DNA from: Combretum micranthum
Lineage: Eukaryota > Streptophyta > Magnoliopsida > Myrtales > Combretaceae
Length of the DNA stretch: 64,000 nt
Direction: 5' to 3'
NCBI GenBank assembly: GCA_024138025.1
Contig: JAMXBD010001372.1
Coordinates: forward strand, 248,001-312,000
The notes under the pieces are model-generated. The model made no database searches. It was not told the DNA's origin and worked only from the letters and a program-made list of their open reading frames with translations. The position numbers were made by a program, and so were the translations under genes. Position 1 is the first letter of the stretch. Each line of letters starts with the position of its first letter. Positions 31,372 through 42,339 of the stretch are shown one piece after another.

Positions 31372-33213
31372 GACGTCTAACCCTGCTAGGCTCAGACTGC
31401 CATGCATCTCGACTAGTTTAGGCCAAGGCAATCCTGAACTTGTGGCTCAGCAGCTCCATTTTTTTTTTCCCTTTTTTACCTTCATTTTAAGTATCCAAAA
31501 AAAAAAAAAATCCTTCTATTTCTATAGGTTTTCACTAATTTTGTTATTGTCAAAGCTATGCAAAAGGATAGGACTCCATTTCCATATCTCAACTTTTATC
31601 AACATACAATTAAATTGTTAAAATAGTTTAAAATTTAGAAATAAGAAAATTTGTATATATATATATATATATATATATAAGATATCAATGTTTCTAGTGA
31701 TTAAAAAAAGGAATATTATACATATAATTTTTATTATTATAAGTTATGAGTGAAAATTATATATTTATATAATATATTAATCATATATATTATATATATA
31801 CGTGGTTAGTTATATATATTACTCATTCTAAAAAATATAAATAAATAATCTAGAGATTATGAATATATGAGCTATGTACTATAATGTTATAGATATATGA
31901 CAAATGAATAGTGTATTAATAAAACACATAGATTGTATATAAGTTATAAATTATACATGTAAGTTGTATTTTTTAAGTTAGATTATATTTATAAATATTT
32001 CTATATTATAACTTATAACATTTATATGTAAGTTATACATGTTTTATGTTATATAACCTACGAGTTATATATAAGCTATACTTCATAAGTATAAGTTATG
32101 AGTAATAGTTTATATATATGCATTGTAACTTATTAGTAATAAGTTATATATATAGTTACATGATATATCAATCATATATATAAGTTATAAATATATATAA
32201 AAAGTATAAATGTATAATATATATAAGTCATCACTACTTGCATTAAGGTGGCCAAAGGTTATGTCAGCCATTGCTTAACCCTGAACCAAACCCTAACAAC
32301 ACTGATAAGATGAAACAAGGAAGCAGAACAAAGGAGGAAAGGAAAAAGAGAAGACGAAAAAAACAAGACTCTTAGCAAAACAAGATTGGTGAAAACCATA
32401 TACTAGGAAATCAAAAGCAGCCATGAAAAATTAAAACAGCTTTGGGTAAGAAGACCTATCTAAGAAGTTGCCATGAAGCTTTCATCACTAAGAACCGATA
32501 TTGATTGCTCGTAGTTAAGGGTGGCATGTAAAGGCTGGAGGAGTGAAAGTTGATTTGTTGTTTGTTCTCTTACTTGAGGTTAGAGTATACGTTAGAAGAG
32601 TGTGGGTATAGATGGTATGTGAAAGGAGGTGGACTTTAGTTAGGTTTTCTATAAGATAGACGAACGTTGTGATTTGGGTATGGATTAGGTTTAGGGTTAA
32701 AAGGGGACGATCTTTCTCACTTTCATCGAGATAATCAGCGTTAGAGGTTATGGTTACAAGCTAAGAGGAACACAAAGAAGAATGGGCGGTGAAAAGATTG
32801 ATGGTGTGACAAGGAGAAGTTAAAAAGACTCCTCAATAAGGGAGTAAAAGCTCTCTCATATGAAGGAGAGGAGGCTCTATCAGAAAGGAGAGATTTTTAA
32901 TGAACAACATTTCATACACCTTGAAAATGAAGCATTTGAAAATCTTAATTATTTATTATTCTATTTTATTTGCTTTTCGAACACAACTACTTCATGCATT
33001 TCCTTTAAACTCTCAAAACTGATTCCACCTAAACAAGATAATCCCTTAGCTCTTTCATCATGACATACATCTTTTCATACTTCTCGTTATTATATCCTAA
33101 TCATTTCTTTAAAGTTGTTAAGAAATAAGATGGTAACACAAAATAAATGTAAATAGGTCTATAAATATGATGGGTTATTAACTTTACCCTCAAAGAGTAT
33201 TATGCCTTCCAAA
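31372..33213. other. AT-rich intergenic sequence
   Basis: 31,640-32,240 is dominated by TATA/ATAT words including an (AT)n at about 31,652-31,678 and repeated AAGTTATA words. 32,241-33,210 has normal composition but no recognised exon. A 67-codon plus-strand frame at 32,860 has no recognisable family. Confidence 0.45.
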
Positions 33214-33436
33214 CTTAACTTACCTAGGGATTATAGTTTGGTGGTTCCCTACCGTGATACATTGAAGCGTAGAAATCTTAATAACAATTTTCCAAGGAAC
33301 TAAACCATGCTTCAATTTTGTGAGAGAACATAGTTTGCTTGAAAAAATTTAGACTATTAAGAGAGAACCACCAAACTATAATCCTTTGGTATCATTGTAG
33401 GAAACTACTAAACTATATAATCCATTGGTAAGTTAA
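33214..33436. mobile_element. MITE-like foldback with double inverted ends
   Basis: The left arm (from about 33,214) carries TTAACTTACCTAGGGATTAT and then GTTTGGTGGTTCCCTACCG. The reverse complement of the right end (to about 33,436) carries TTAACTTACCAATGGATTATA and then GTTTAGTAGTTTCCTAC. Just inside the right end a second, perfect 20-base complement of the left arm occurs at 33,365-33,384. No coding sequence. Confidence 0.5.
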
Positions 33437-35246
33437 TTTGAGCATTCTTTCATTAGATATATGATCCTTATATCATATATATTTATTAATTTATCGAAAA
33501 AAAATTATTCGAAAGTGTATAGCCTTAGAAACTCAATTCAAAACTTGCAAATAATATAAATTTAATCAATAAGATACGACTGAAAAAATAATATATCTAA
33601 ACACGAAAGAAATTCCTAATGCTGCTACGGATCGGTCCCATGTAGAGGTAGAACATGAACACCTGGAAGAATTCAACGTGCATTGGACATATGAACCTGC
33701 CAAATCGTTGATATTCTCGACACTTGGGTACAAGTGATGTGGAAAAAAGAGTGATGAAAGGGGAAAAAAAAGGTCAACTGTTTCAATACATCCTTATTTT
33801 CTCCAAGAAACATGACGACCAAGATTTTGGATCTTGAAGCGATTCTACAATTGAATGCAACCTTTTGGTCAAATATCTGACTCAGAACGGACACTGAAAT
33901 TGAGGAAAAGGATCCCCATGTCTTTTTTGACGATTGGAACTTAGGCCTAATTTATGTATGGATAGCGACTGTACAGTAGTTCTTGGGGGTTATTTTTTTA
34001 TTATATAAAAAAGGGATATTCGAACCTGTAACTGCCAAAAAAAAAAAAAAAAAACCTGTAACTCAGGATATTTTGCTTTACTGAATATGATTTTAGTCTG
34101 TTATTAGTTTTGAGTATAATCTAAGAAATAAACAATACTAGTTTAGTCTATTTTTATTTTATTTTTATAGATTTTATACAATATGAACGATAATTTTATT
34201 TTTAGTGTCGATTTGATCCACGCATTTGTAGTTTTCTTTTAATTTTTTTATTATTCCTCCTCGAGTTTCGTAACTAAGGTTGTTGTTGTTATTACTTGTC
34301 TATATTTTTGTAAGTTTCTATATATTCATTAATTTCCTATACAACTATAGTTTTCCTCTAAAATCAATGAATTTTCCTTAAATTCATATTTTCAATTTGA
34401 AAATGTAAAATTTTCTTGATTTGCATACTTTTCATTAAGATTCGTAAATATTTTATTGTTCTTAATTTTGCTCAATGATTTCGGTTCCGATTAAAAGTTT
34501 ACGATGGCCATCAATGTAATGGATTTAAAAGATCACTTGGACAAAATTTATTAACCTCCTTAGACCCCGTATGAATTAAGTATCTTGTTCATAAAAAGGT
34601 TTTTCATTAAAACATTTATCTAAAATTAACACATTTTTATATGTTTGGTTGTACTCATAAAAATATATCACAAAGATTCTTTGGTATGTTATATGAAATT
34701 TTATTTAAAACTTATTGTAAGGTGCAAATGTGTGTAAATGAAATATTGTTTACTGTGGATAATAGTTAGGGAAAATGGCTTTCCATTTTAAAAATTGCTA
34801 GCTGTTTTTCAATAAATATATATAATGGCCAAATAAATAAATATATATATAGAGGGGAAGAGATTATTGATTCACCCAAATAAAAATTATTATTGATACA
34901 CCCAAATAAAAATTATGCAAATACAATTACGTAAAAATAAATTACAAAAGTACCAATAGATGCAATTTTTACTTTACAAGTAAGTGACATGTTAGTCATT
35001 GGACTCTAGTTTCACATAAATCGCATATATTACATGTCATTTATATGTAAATACTAAGCTTGTACAAATCACATGTCATAAATTATTAAATTACATATCA
35101 TTCATGTGTCAACATATAAATCACATCGTTGGGATGCAATTTAGTGTTAGTAATCTTGTAATTATTTGGTGTAATTTGTATTTGTATATATTTTTTAAAT
35201 TGATAGACATGTGTTTCATCCTCCCTCCCTCTCCATATATATGTAT
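33437..35246. other. AT-rich intergenic sequence
   Basis: A 73-codon minus-strand frame at 33,673-33,894 has no recognisable domain. Otherwise only homopolymers and AT repeats are seen. Confidence 0.45.
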
Positions 35247-35548
35247 GGGATAACGTCATAAAAAATACTTGAATTTTGATAAAATATGTAATTAATTACC
35301 TGAAGTTTGAAAATAATCAATTTAGTATTTGAACTTTGAAATTGACAAATTTAGTATTTAAAAAGCTTTGAAATTAATCAATTTAGTACATAAAAAACTT
35401 GACGAAGGTACTATTAGTATGTATGAAAATTTCTTTCAAATATTAAATTTGTCAATTTTAAAGTTTAGGTACTAAATTAATCAATTTTAAACTTTAGGTC
35501 TAATTGTATATTTTGTTAAAAGTTCAGTACCATTTATGATATTAACCC
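35247..35548. mobile_element. Mutator-type MITE
   Basis: The left end GGGATAACGTCATAAAAAATACTTGAA and the reverse complement of the right end, GGGTTAATATCATAAATGGTAC and on, are long inverted repeats. The element is 302 bp. Both flanks carry TATGTAT (7 bp, within an ATATAT context), compatible with a 9-bp duplication. It is the same general type as 2623-3003 and 15,709-15,965. Confidence 0.6.
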
Positions 35549-38500
35549 TATGTATATATTAATATTTTCTATAAAAGGGAAAACAGAAATTGTGTTCTAC
35601 TTAAATTACGGTTTCAGCTTAACAAACAGATATAAGAAAATGAACAAATATGATTTTTGACTTTGTAATTTTGCTTTTTCATCTCTTTTTTTCTTGGTAA
35701 ATGTGCCTTCTCTTGCATATCATCAACTACTAGTAAGAATCCCACAAAATTTTATAACAACCCACCGGAAATCATGTAAATTTGAATAATGTCGAGCTGA
35801 ATCTTCCTCCAGCTATGAGAAAACATATTTTAGATCCTTGTATTTTTTATTGACTTTGTGGGAAATTCCATATCTTGGTCTGCGATGATACTTGACGGGT
35901 ATACTTTATCTATTTTCATTTTTCAAACGCTACCTTTAGGATATGCTCACTATTAAAAACAAAGAAAATAAATATGAATGTCCAAAGACTTAAGAGAAAT
36001 ATATATAGAATATAGTCAAATGTCTTGATTGGCAAAAAAAAAAAAAAAAAAAAGAAAAAAAAATATTTACCTTCTGCTTGAACTTATAGTATAGCAATAT
36101 AACCAATATAAAATGCCATTCACGGAAAGTGGGGAAGGATATCACGTCTTAATGGCTAGATAAAACCAACATTTTTATTGATTATTTCAAATTATAATTT
36201 TCATTACCATGCAAACATAATTTAGGATCCAAACTCTCAAAACTCTATCTCTAATCCAAGGGACTACACTCGGTTAGATTTAAACCCTAAAACCCAATAA
36301 ATTCATTTTCCCTCTACAACTCATAATAGAGATTTGGGTATTGCATTTTCATTATCAAGAGACTAGATTTTTACATTGAGCTTTATTAATGGATAATACA
36401 CTCTTTTTACTTATTAGACAACCTTATTTTCTTTCCTTCTTTTTTTTTTTTCCTTTTTCATTCTAGACTTGCTAGCTTTTTTAGATATGGAACCAGGACA
36501 TATAAGACAAGTAAAATACGATTACTTTAACCTTTGTAATATTTAGGGATGCAATTAGGACAAATCTTCTAAAATTTGACCTGTTTTGATACACTTTAGG
36601 ATCTCTTTGAAACCATTAAAAACTCTATAAGATTTCTTTTTCTACTAGACCAATGAGAATTTGCAATTGCCATTTCTAGTAGTTGTAAAAGTTGAGATCA
36701 AACTTAGGATTATCATTTTTGAAGATATTATTTAATTTCTTATTCTATCAAGTACTTCCATTAAGTTCCATCTTATTCTCAAAGTCCAACTTGAAACCTA
36801 ATAACCAAACTCGATCCAAAACCTTATGGACTTATACAATAATTAGTGCTGCATAAAATAGATACCTTATAATAACACATGTCAATTGTATCTTGTAAAC
36901 CCATAAATAAAGTGTGATAGAACTTTTAAACATACTGATGCCATTAGTCTAACCACTCAAAGTATATCAAAACTTCAAAATTAAATGTAATTAGCAGATA
37001 ACATACCCACGGTGGGTGAATTCTTTGAATGTAGCTGCGCTTGTGTAAATGAAAAAACCATGAAGCATATCACACTAAATCAAATAACACCTTCTGTGTG
37101 AGTATTTTCATTATTACAAATAATATTAAAGTCAATGTCCAACATGATCTTGATGCAGAGTGTGACAATGAATAATACTTCTTGTGCGGACACTAAATCC
37201 TTATTATAAATTATGTCATCACAACCAACCTTCTACTGAAAGTGTATAATTAGAAAAGTTGATAAATATGTTATATTTTTGTATTGTTAATTTTCATCAT
37301 ATCTTATATGTATATGTATTTTATATCTATCTCATTTGTGTCTTTTTTTTTTTTTTGTTCATGTCATCCGTATCTAGTTTGTTTAATTTGTTTATAAGTA
37401 AAAATACCTGTTTTTCATTTATATTTATTTCTTGACAAATAAATTGTTTGAAAATGATAAAAATAAATTATAAAATGATCAAAATAAGACGAACTAAACA
37501 AACCCAATACTCAATTCTGAAATAGAGTATTGTTCGAAGAGAGTAATGAGTATCTCATAGATATAATTTTTGTAGGCTTATAGAATGGTGACCTCTTGTA
37601 GATTGTACAATAAATATGAGGGGAAGACTAATACTAAAAACTAATTAATGATAATTATAAAATGAGGATATCACATGTGGAAGGGGTTGTAATTTTCCTT
37701 AATTAGACAATAAAATGGGACTTTTAAACATCCATAGAGATTTTTAAAGTTTATCAAAACCCCTCTTTTCAAAAGGGCGTAAACTATTTACAAAACCATA
37801 AAGCATATTATTCCAAAAAAAAAAAACCAAAAATGCTTAGCGTGCATTATTCCTGTCGTTATATCCTTAGAAAAACACCTTCAAAAGTTCCATTGCATCG
37901 GTCACCAAAGTCAATATGGGCAGCATGTGGGGGTTACACTTCTTCTAATTGTCAAAATACTTTCACCAAACGTAGAATTTAAATACCTTTAAAACTTTAA
38001 ATTTTTTTTTTTTTTCATCTAGACCCCTACTAATTCTGCGTTATGATGAAATTCTTTATCATAGGAGATCCATCTTTAAAGTTATTAGTGTAATGTAATC
38101 AGCAATTTAAGATGACTTACTGTTCTTCGCACAACATGCAAGTTCCCTATTCCACCAAATCTTCAGCATTCATCAGTTAGAAACACATCTGAATTGAGGT
38201 AATATTTCCATCAATTTTTTTCAATATTTAACTTTCTATCTTTCTACGTTTTAATGAAATTATAGTACCATTAATTAGAAAAGATCATAATATCTTAAAT
38301 TATGAAATGCAATATAACATGCCAAGGATTAGAGTCATGTTTTATCTAATTATGCAAAAAGTGTTACTTCTTATAGAAGCAAACATATTTGCATAAATAA
38401 TATATATACATATATACATTTTTCCTATACATAATTAATAGAAACGAAATGCAAGTGGTCAAAACGTGTTCATAATATAAAGTAAAGCAATAACAATAAA

Positions 38501-40020
38501 TTTACCAAAAAGCACTAGTATAAAAAGTACAAATGATAAACACTTTGAAAAATTTATATGGAAACATCCATGGCATGCCATCCTATTCTACTTTTAAAAA
38601 GTTCCTATGACCTTTTAAATTTTAATTTGACAATCAAAACAATTAGACTTTTCAAAAAAAAAAAAAATATATATATATATATATTTTGACTCTCCTATTA
38701 TTGGTCACATGACATCAAAAGTCCTTCATGCTATATATAACATTGCTTTTTTTTTCCCCCTATGTGGTTCTATTTTGTCTTTACATTTTCGTTTTATGAT
38801 TAAATAAGCCATTGTAAAATATATATCAGAACGCTACATCTATTAGGTGAGTTGGGCAGAACAAAACTTTAATTTTAAAAATGAAATTGGAGCTTTTATT
38901 TATTTATTCTTTTAAAAAAGAAAGACTTTGATGATTGTTTTAATACAAACCATTTAAAAGAGAATACTATTTCTTTTCTTTTCTTTTTTTTTCTTTTTTT
39001 TTGAAGGAATGAAAATGTGAATGTATATTTTAATTACTTTATATGCATGTTCTCACATATGCATAGGAGAAAGACACATCATAAATTCTATGGAGAATGA
39101 TGTGAGTACAAATATGATATAGTGTAAAATTGAACAGATTAAAAATTCCTGATTTCACGTTGTGAAAATAAATTCAATGTCTGTTATAAAAAAAGAAAAA
39201 ATATTTTTCCAAAATTTGATGACATATGGAAGAATTACTTCAAATTATATATATATCCATATTGCATGTGAAAAAAAGAAATAAAAGTTGAACTTTGTTA
39301 GGAAGGTCTAGATAATTTTATTGTCATAAAAAGTAGAGAAAGAGAGAGGAGTAGCAGAGAGTTGTAAAAAGGGAGAATAGAGTAGATTAGAAAATAAAAG
39401 AAATTATCATATTATTTTTAACGCAAAAAATGATATCATAAAATAACCATCATATTCTATCTTCGCTTAATATAATATACACCATAAATACAAAATATGG
39501 AAGTTGCCGGTGCCGCTCATGATTGCGTCATAAATGCAGTAAATCGGGTATATTCAAAAGCACCGACAAGACAAGCCAAGCCAAATGAATTTTAAGACCA
39601 TTTTAATCCTAAGACAATCTACAATTCCATTTAACCAATGTCAAAATTGCTTACTAAATAACTCCTGTGAGTTTCTCAATTCATTTAAAGCAAAAATCTA
39701 TTAAAAAGCTATTAAAAAAATCCTAAACAATCTCCTTGAAGTAATTCATAAATAAAATGTAAGTTGCTTAACAATAAAAATTACTTAAATTATTAATATG
39801 ACACTTTAAATAACTTTATAAAGAACCCGTTTTATATATTCCAATTAGAATTTTTAGATATCACATCAATATTTTAAAGAAATTCTTATTTTTAGAAACT
39901 TTTTAATTTTAATCTTAAAAGTCTTAAAAAATAATTTTTAATATTTATTTATATTAATTAAAGGATCCACGTAAACAAAGTTATGCAAACAATATCTTAA
40001 AAAACAAAAATAGTAACTTT
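35549..40020. other. 4.5-kb stretch without a recognisable gene
   Basis: It contains A/T homopolymers (36,030-36,062; 37,345-37,360; 37,998-38,014), an (AT)n at 38,672-38,687 and a diverged copy of the MITE-like family around 37,260-37,505 (GTTTATAAGTAAAAATA, ACAAACCCAATA). No exon, tRNA or clear transposon ends are seen. Confidence 0.45.
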
Positions 40021-40021
40021 A

Positions 40022-40159
40022 TGGATTCCTTGAGGAGCTCAATTTTACTAAGCACTCGGATTTAATGTTAAAGCGGGAGGTCCTTGATCCTCGTTTATTG
40101 CGCTATGGAGCCAGCGCTAAAGCTGGTGTAATGAATTATTGCTCGGATCAAGGAATCCA
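40022..40159. repeat. Foldback with perfect 12-bp arms
   Basis: TGGATTCCTTGA (40,022-40,033) and its exact complement TCAAGGAATCCA (40,148-40,159) enclose a GC-richer core with a second inverted pair, AGCGCTATGG / CCAGCGCT. The unit could be a hairpin RNA or a small MITE. It lies about 0.8 kb upstream of the intact membrane-protein gene. Confidence 0.5.
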
Positions 40160-40923
40160 CAGGTAAAATATTTGTGGATATATAAGTCAGCACATGGGAC
40201 CCTTGTGAAACCGCGTACGACCATTCCAAAAAAATATTTCTTGTACTGAGCTGTGATTTTTAACTCTTATGATAATTGGAGAGCTGAGGCTAGGAGGCAA
40301 TCCAAAACTTTGATCAAAGTTCAGAGAACTAAATTTCAACTTGTTTACTTAAATTTTAATAATTATTTTTATTTTCTTATGACTACTATTTACTTTATTT
40401 TTTAACATAAAAAATCAGATGACTCATTAATGTTAAATATTGTTAATGGACACTAAACTAATCATTTAAAAAAAATCAAAATATCGAATTTGGCATTTAT
40501 CTATAAAAACATAATGCATACAATATACGGAATCGTTTAAAAACCAACAAAAAGAAAGTATTAAAATCAAAACACGATATGATGATATGGAATTCTTTGA
40601 TCTTACTTTTATAACAATTACTTTAGAATAGATTGAACGGTTTTTGACAGAATTATAGAAATCTGGTAAACCATTTTTTTTTTCTTCCTTTTCTTTCTCC
40701 ATCTTTTACCAATTTACATGGACTAAGAGATACTCAATTATTTAATATTGGAACCCTAAACTTTATCCTTCTCAATCTTTTGAAATTCCAATTCTAGTCC
40801 TCCATCACACAAATACTCCTTCGCCACTCTTTCTCTATCCATATGTTGTAGTCTTAGACTCCTAATTATAGAGCGAAGTCCAAGGCATCTTTCGCCATAA
40901 ACCTTAAGACACATAGTATCCAA
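40160..40923 (+). promoter_or_regulatory. Upstream region of the membrane-protein gene
   Basis: No clear TATA box is seen close to the start. A TTTAATA word at 40,741 and a pyrimidine-rich patch at about 40,678-40,705 (TTTTCTTCCTTTTCTTTCTCC type) are the only core-promoter-like features. The 5' leader would be about 100-180 nt. Confidence 0.3.
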
Positions 40924-42219
40924 ATGTCAGTAATGGCTCCACTAGTGCCCTCCAGCCGCAGAAAGGTACTGTTCTCCTATTTCTTTTTCGTTCTTCTCTT
41001 CACTTGTATTCTCCTATGTTGCACTACTTCATCAGCAGATTCTCAACACCAAGTTAAGAGAAGAACAGTGTTGGAAATTCAAGATGAAGAAGATGTCCTT
41101 GTTCCTCTTCCCAAGAAAAAGCCCAATAATGATTTGTCCAATAAAAACCAAACCAAACTCTTTAAATCCAATCTATCATCAAAAAACCAAACCAAGTTTT
41201 CCACCAAAACTTCCAATTCAACAAAAACAAAACCAAATCTCATCAACCTTGGCAAAATTGAGCTCAGAAAACTGAACTCCACTTCCAAACTCATGAAACT
41301 CAATAAAACATCCACCAAAATCTTAAACACTACCAAAACTAGGTTGGATCCAATAAAAAAAACCATAGATCTGACCAAACTAAACAAACCCAATAACAAA
41401 ACAACCAAGTCAGACAAAAAACCTATGACCCCACAACGCAAAAACCTAAAGACAATCCAGAAATCCAAAACTACCCAGAAACAAAAAGTACCCAGTTGGC
41501 TTGACGAACATGAAGGTGATGATTTAGTATCAGAATTCAGACACCTACCAATCAAATTCCAAGAAAACGTAATTCCAGACCTTGAGAAAATCTCCACAGC
41601 ATCAAAAGCCTACATTTCCAAAGCCAACAAGAAGATGACCAAAGGGTTTAAACCCTATGTTGGGAATAAATACGCACCTACACTTGCTATAACAGTCTCA
41701 TTTGCATTCATTTTAATCCCATTCATCTTGGTTTCACTCATTTTTAATCACATCAAAGCCTACTTCTCCCTCCAAAAACTACTGATCTTCATCCAAGTTT
41801 ACCTCTCAATCTACTTCTTAATCCTCTGTCTCTCTTCAGTCCTAACGGGGCTCGAACCGCTTAGGTTTTTCCACGCTACATCGGAGTCCACGTACGTGTG
41901 TGTCCAGATCATGCAGGCGCTTGGTTACGTGATATATTTGTTGTTGCTTTTGATGTACCTCGTCTTGGTGTTCGTGAAGGATTGTGGGCTGGGCTCGAAG
42001 TTCTTGGGCCTGACCCAGACTTTTGTCGGCTCTGCTGTTGGGTTGCATTACTATGTGGCCGTGTTCCATGAGATGGTTTTGCATCAACCACCTAGGACCA
42101 ATTGGAAGGTACATGGGATTTATGCCACGTGTTTCCTTGTGATTTGTCTTTGTGCTAGAGCTGAGAAGACAAAGAAGGCTTACTTGGAAGATGGCGGCGG
42201 AGAGGGTAAGAAGAGCTAA
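40924..42219 (+). CDS. Conserved plant multi-pass membrane protein of unknown function
   Basis: An intact single-exon gene of 431 codons, by far the longest open frame in the window. Residues 15-34 are a hydrophobic signal or anchor. Residues 65-190 are a Lys/Asn/Thr/Ser-rich low-complexity region with many N-glycosylation sequons (NQT, NST, NTT and others). Residues 190-250 are a soluble conserved part starting SWLDEHEGDDLVSEFRHLP and including DLEKISTASKAYISKANK. Five likely membrane helices follow at about 252-274, 282-306, 327-352, 362-382 and 397-412, with motifs YFSLQKLLIFIQVYLSIYF, SAVGLHYYVAVFH and TNWKVHGIYATC. The tail is short and charged (ARAEKTKKAYLEDGGGEGKK). The C-terminal half looks like an uncharacterised family shared by plants, but I know no assigned function. 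ATG 40,924 is the first; an ATG at 40,933 is also possible. Confidence 0.9.
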   Translation: MSVMAPLVPSSRRKVLFSYFFFVLLFTCILLCCTTSSADSQHQVKRRTVLEIQDEEDVLVPLPKKKPNNDLSNKNQTKLFKSNLSSKNQTKFSTKTSNSTKTKPNLINLGKIELRKLNSTSKLMKLNKTSTKILNTTKTRLDPIKKTIDLTKLNKPNNKTTKSDKKPMTPQRKNLKTIQKSKTTQKQKVPSWLDEHEGDDLVSEFRHLPIKFQENVIPDLEKISTASKAYISKANKKMTKGFKPYVGNKYAPTLAITVSFAFILIPFILVSLIFNHIKAYFSLQKLLIFIQVYLSIYFLILCLSSVLTGLEPLRFFHATSESTYVCVQIMQALGYVIYLLLLLMYLVLVFVKDCGLGSKFLGLTQTFVGSAVGLHYYVAVFHEMVLHQPPRTNWKVHGIYATCFLVICLCARAEKTKKAYLEDGGGEGKKS

Positions 42220-42319
42220 ATATGTAAAGCCTGGAAACAATTTTCTTTTTTTCTTTTTCTTTTTTTTTTTTTTCTAATATTCGAACCTTATTGGTTTTAT
42301 TGAAAGACCGGTGTTGATA

Positions 42320-42339
42320 CCAATAAAAGATAAATAAAA
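42320..42339 (+). terminator. Candidate polyadenylation signals
   Basis: Two overlapping AATAAA words about 100 bp after the stop codon of the membrane-protein gene, preceded by a T-rich stretch (42,241-42,276). Confidence 0.5.

Noticed and set aside
41079..41597. 172-codon minus-strand frame (and other frames overlapping 40,924-42,219)
   Set aside because: It is the antisense shadow of the Lys/Asn-rich part of the plus-strand membrane-protein gene; its Val/Leu/Ser/Phe bias is that of an antisense frame.
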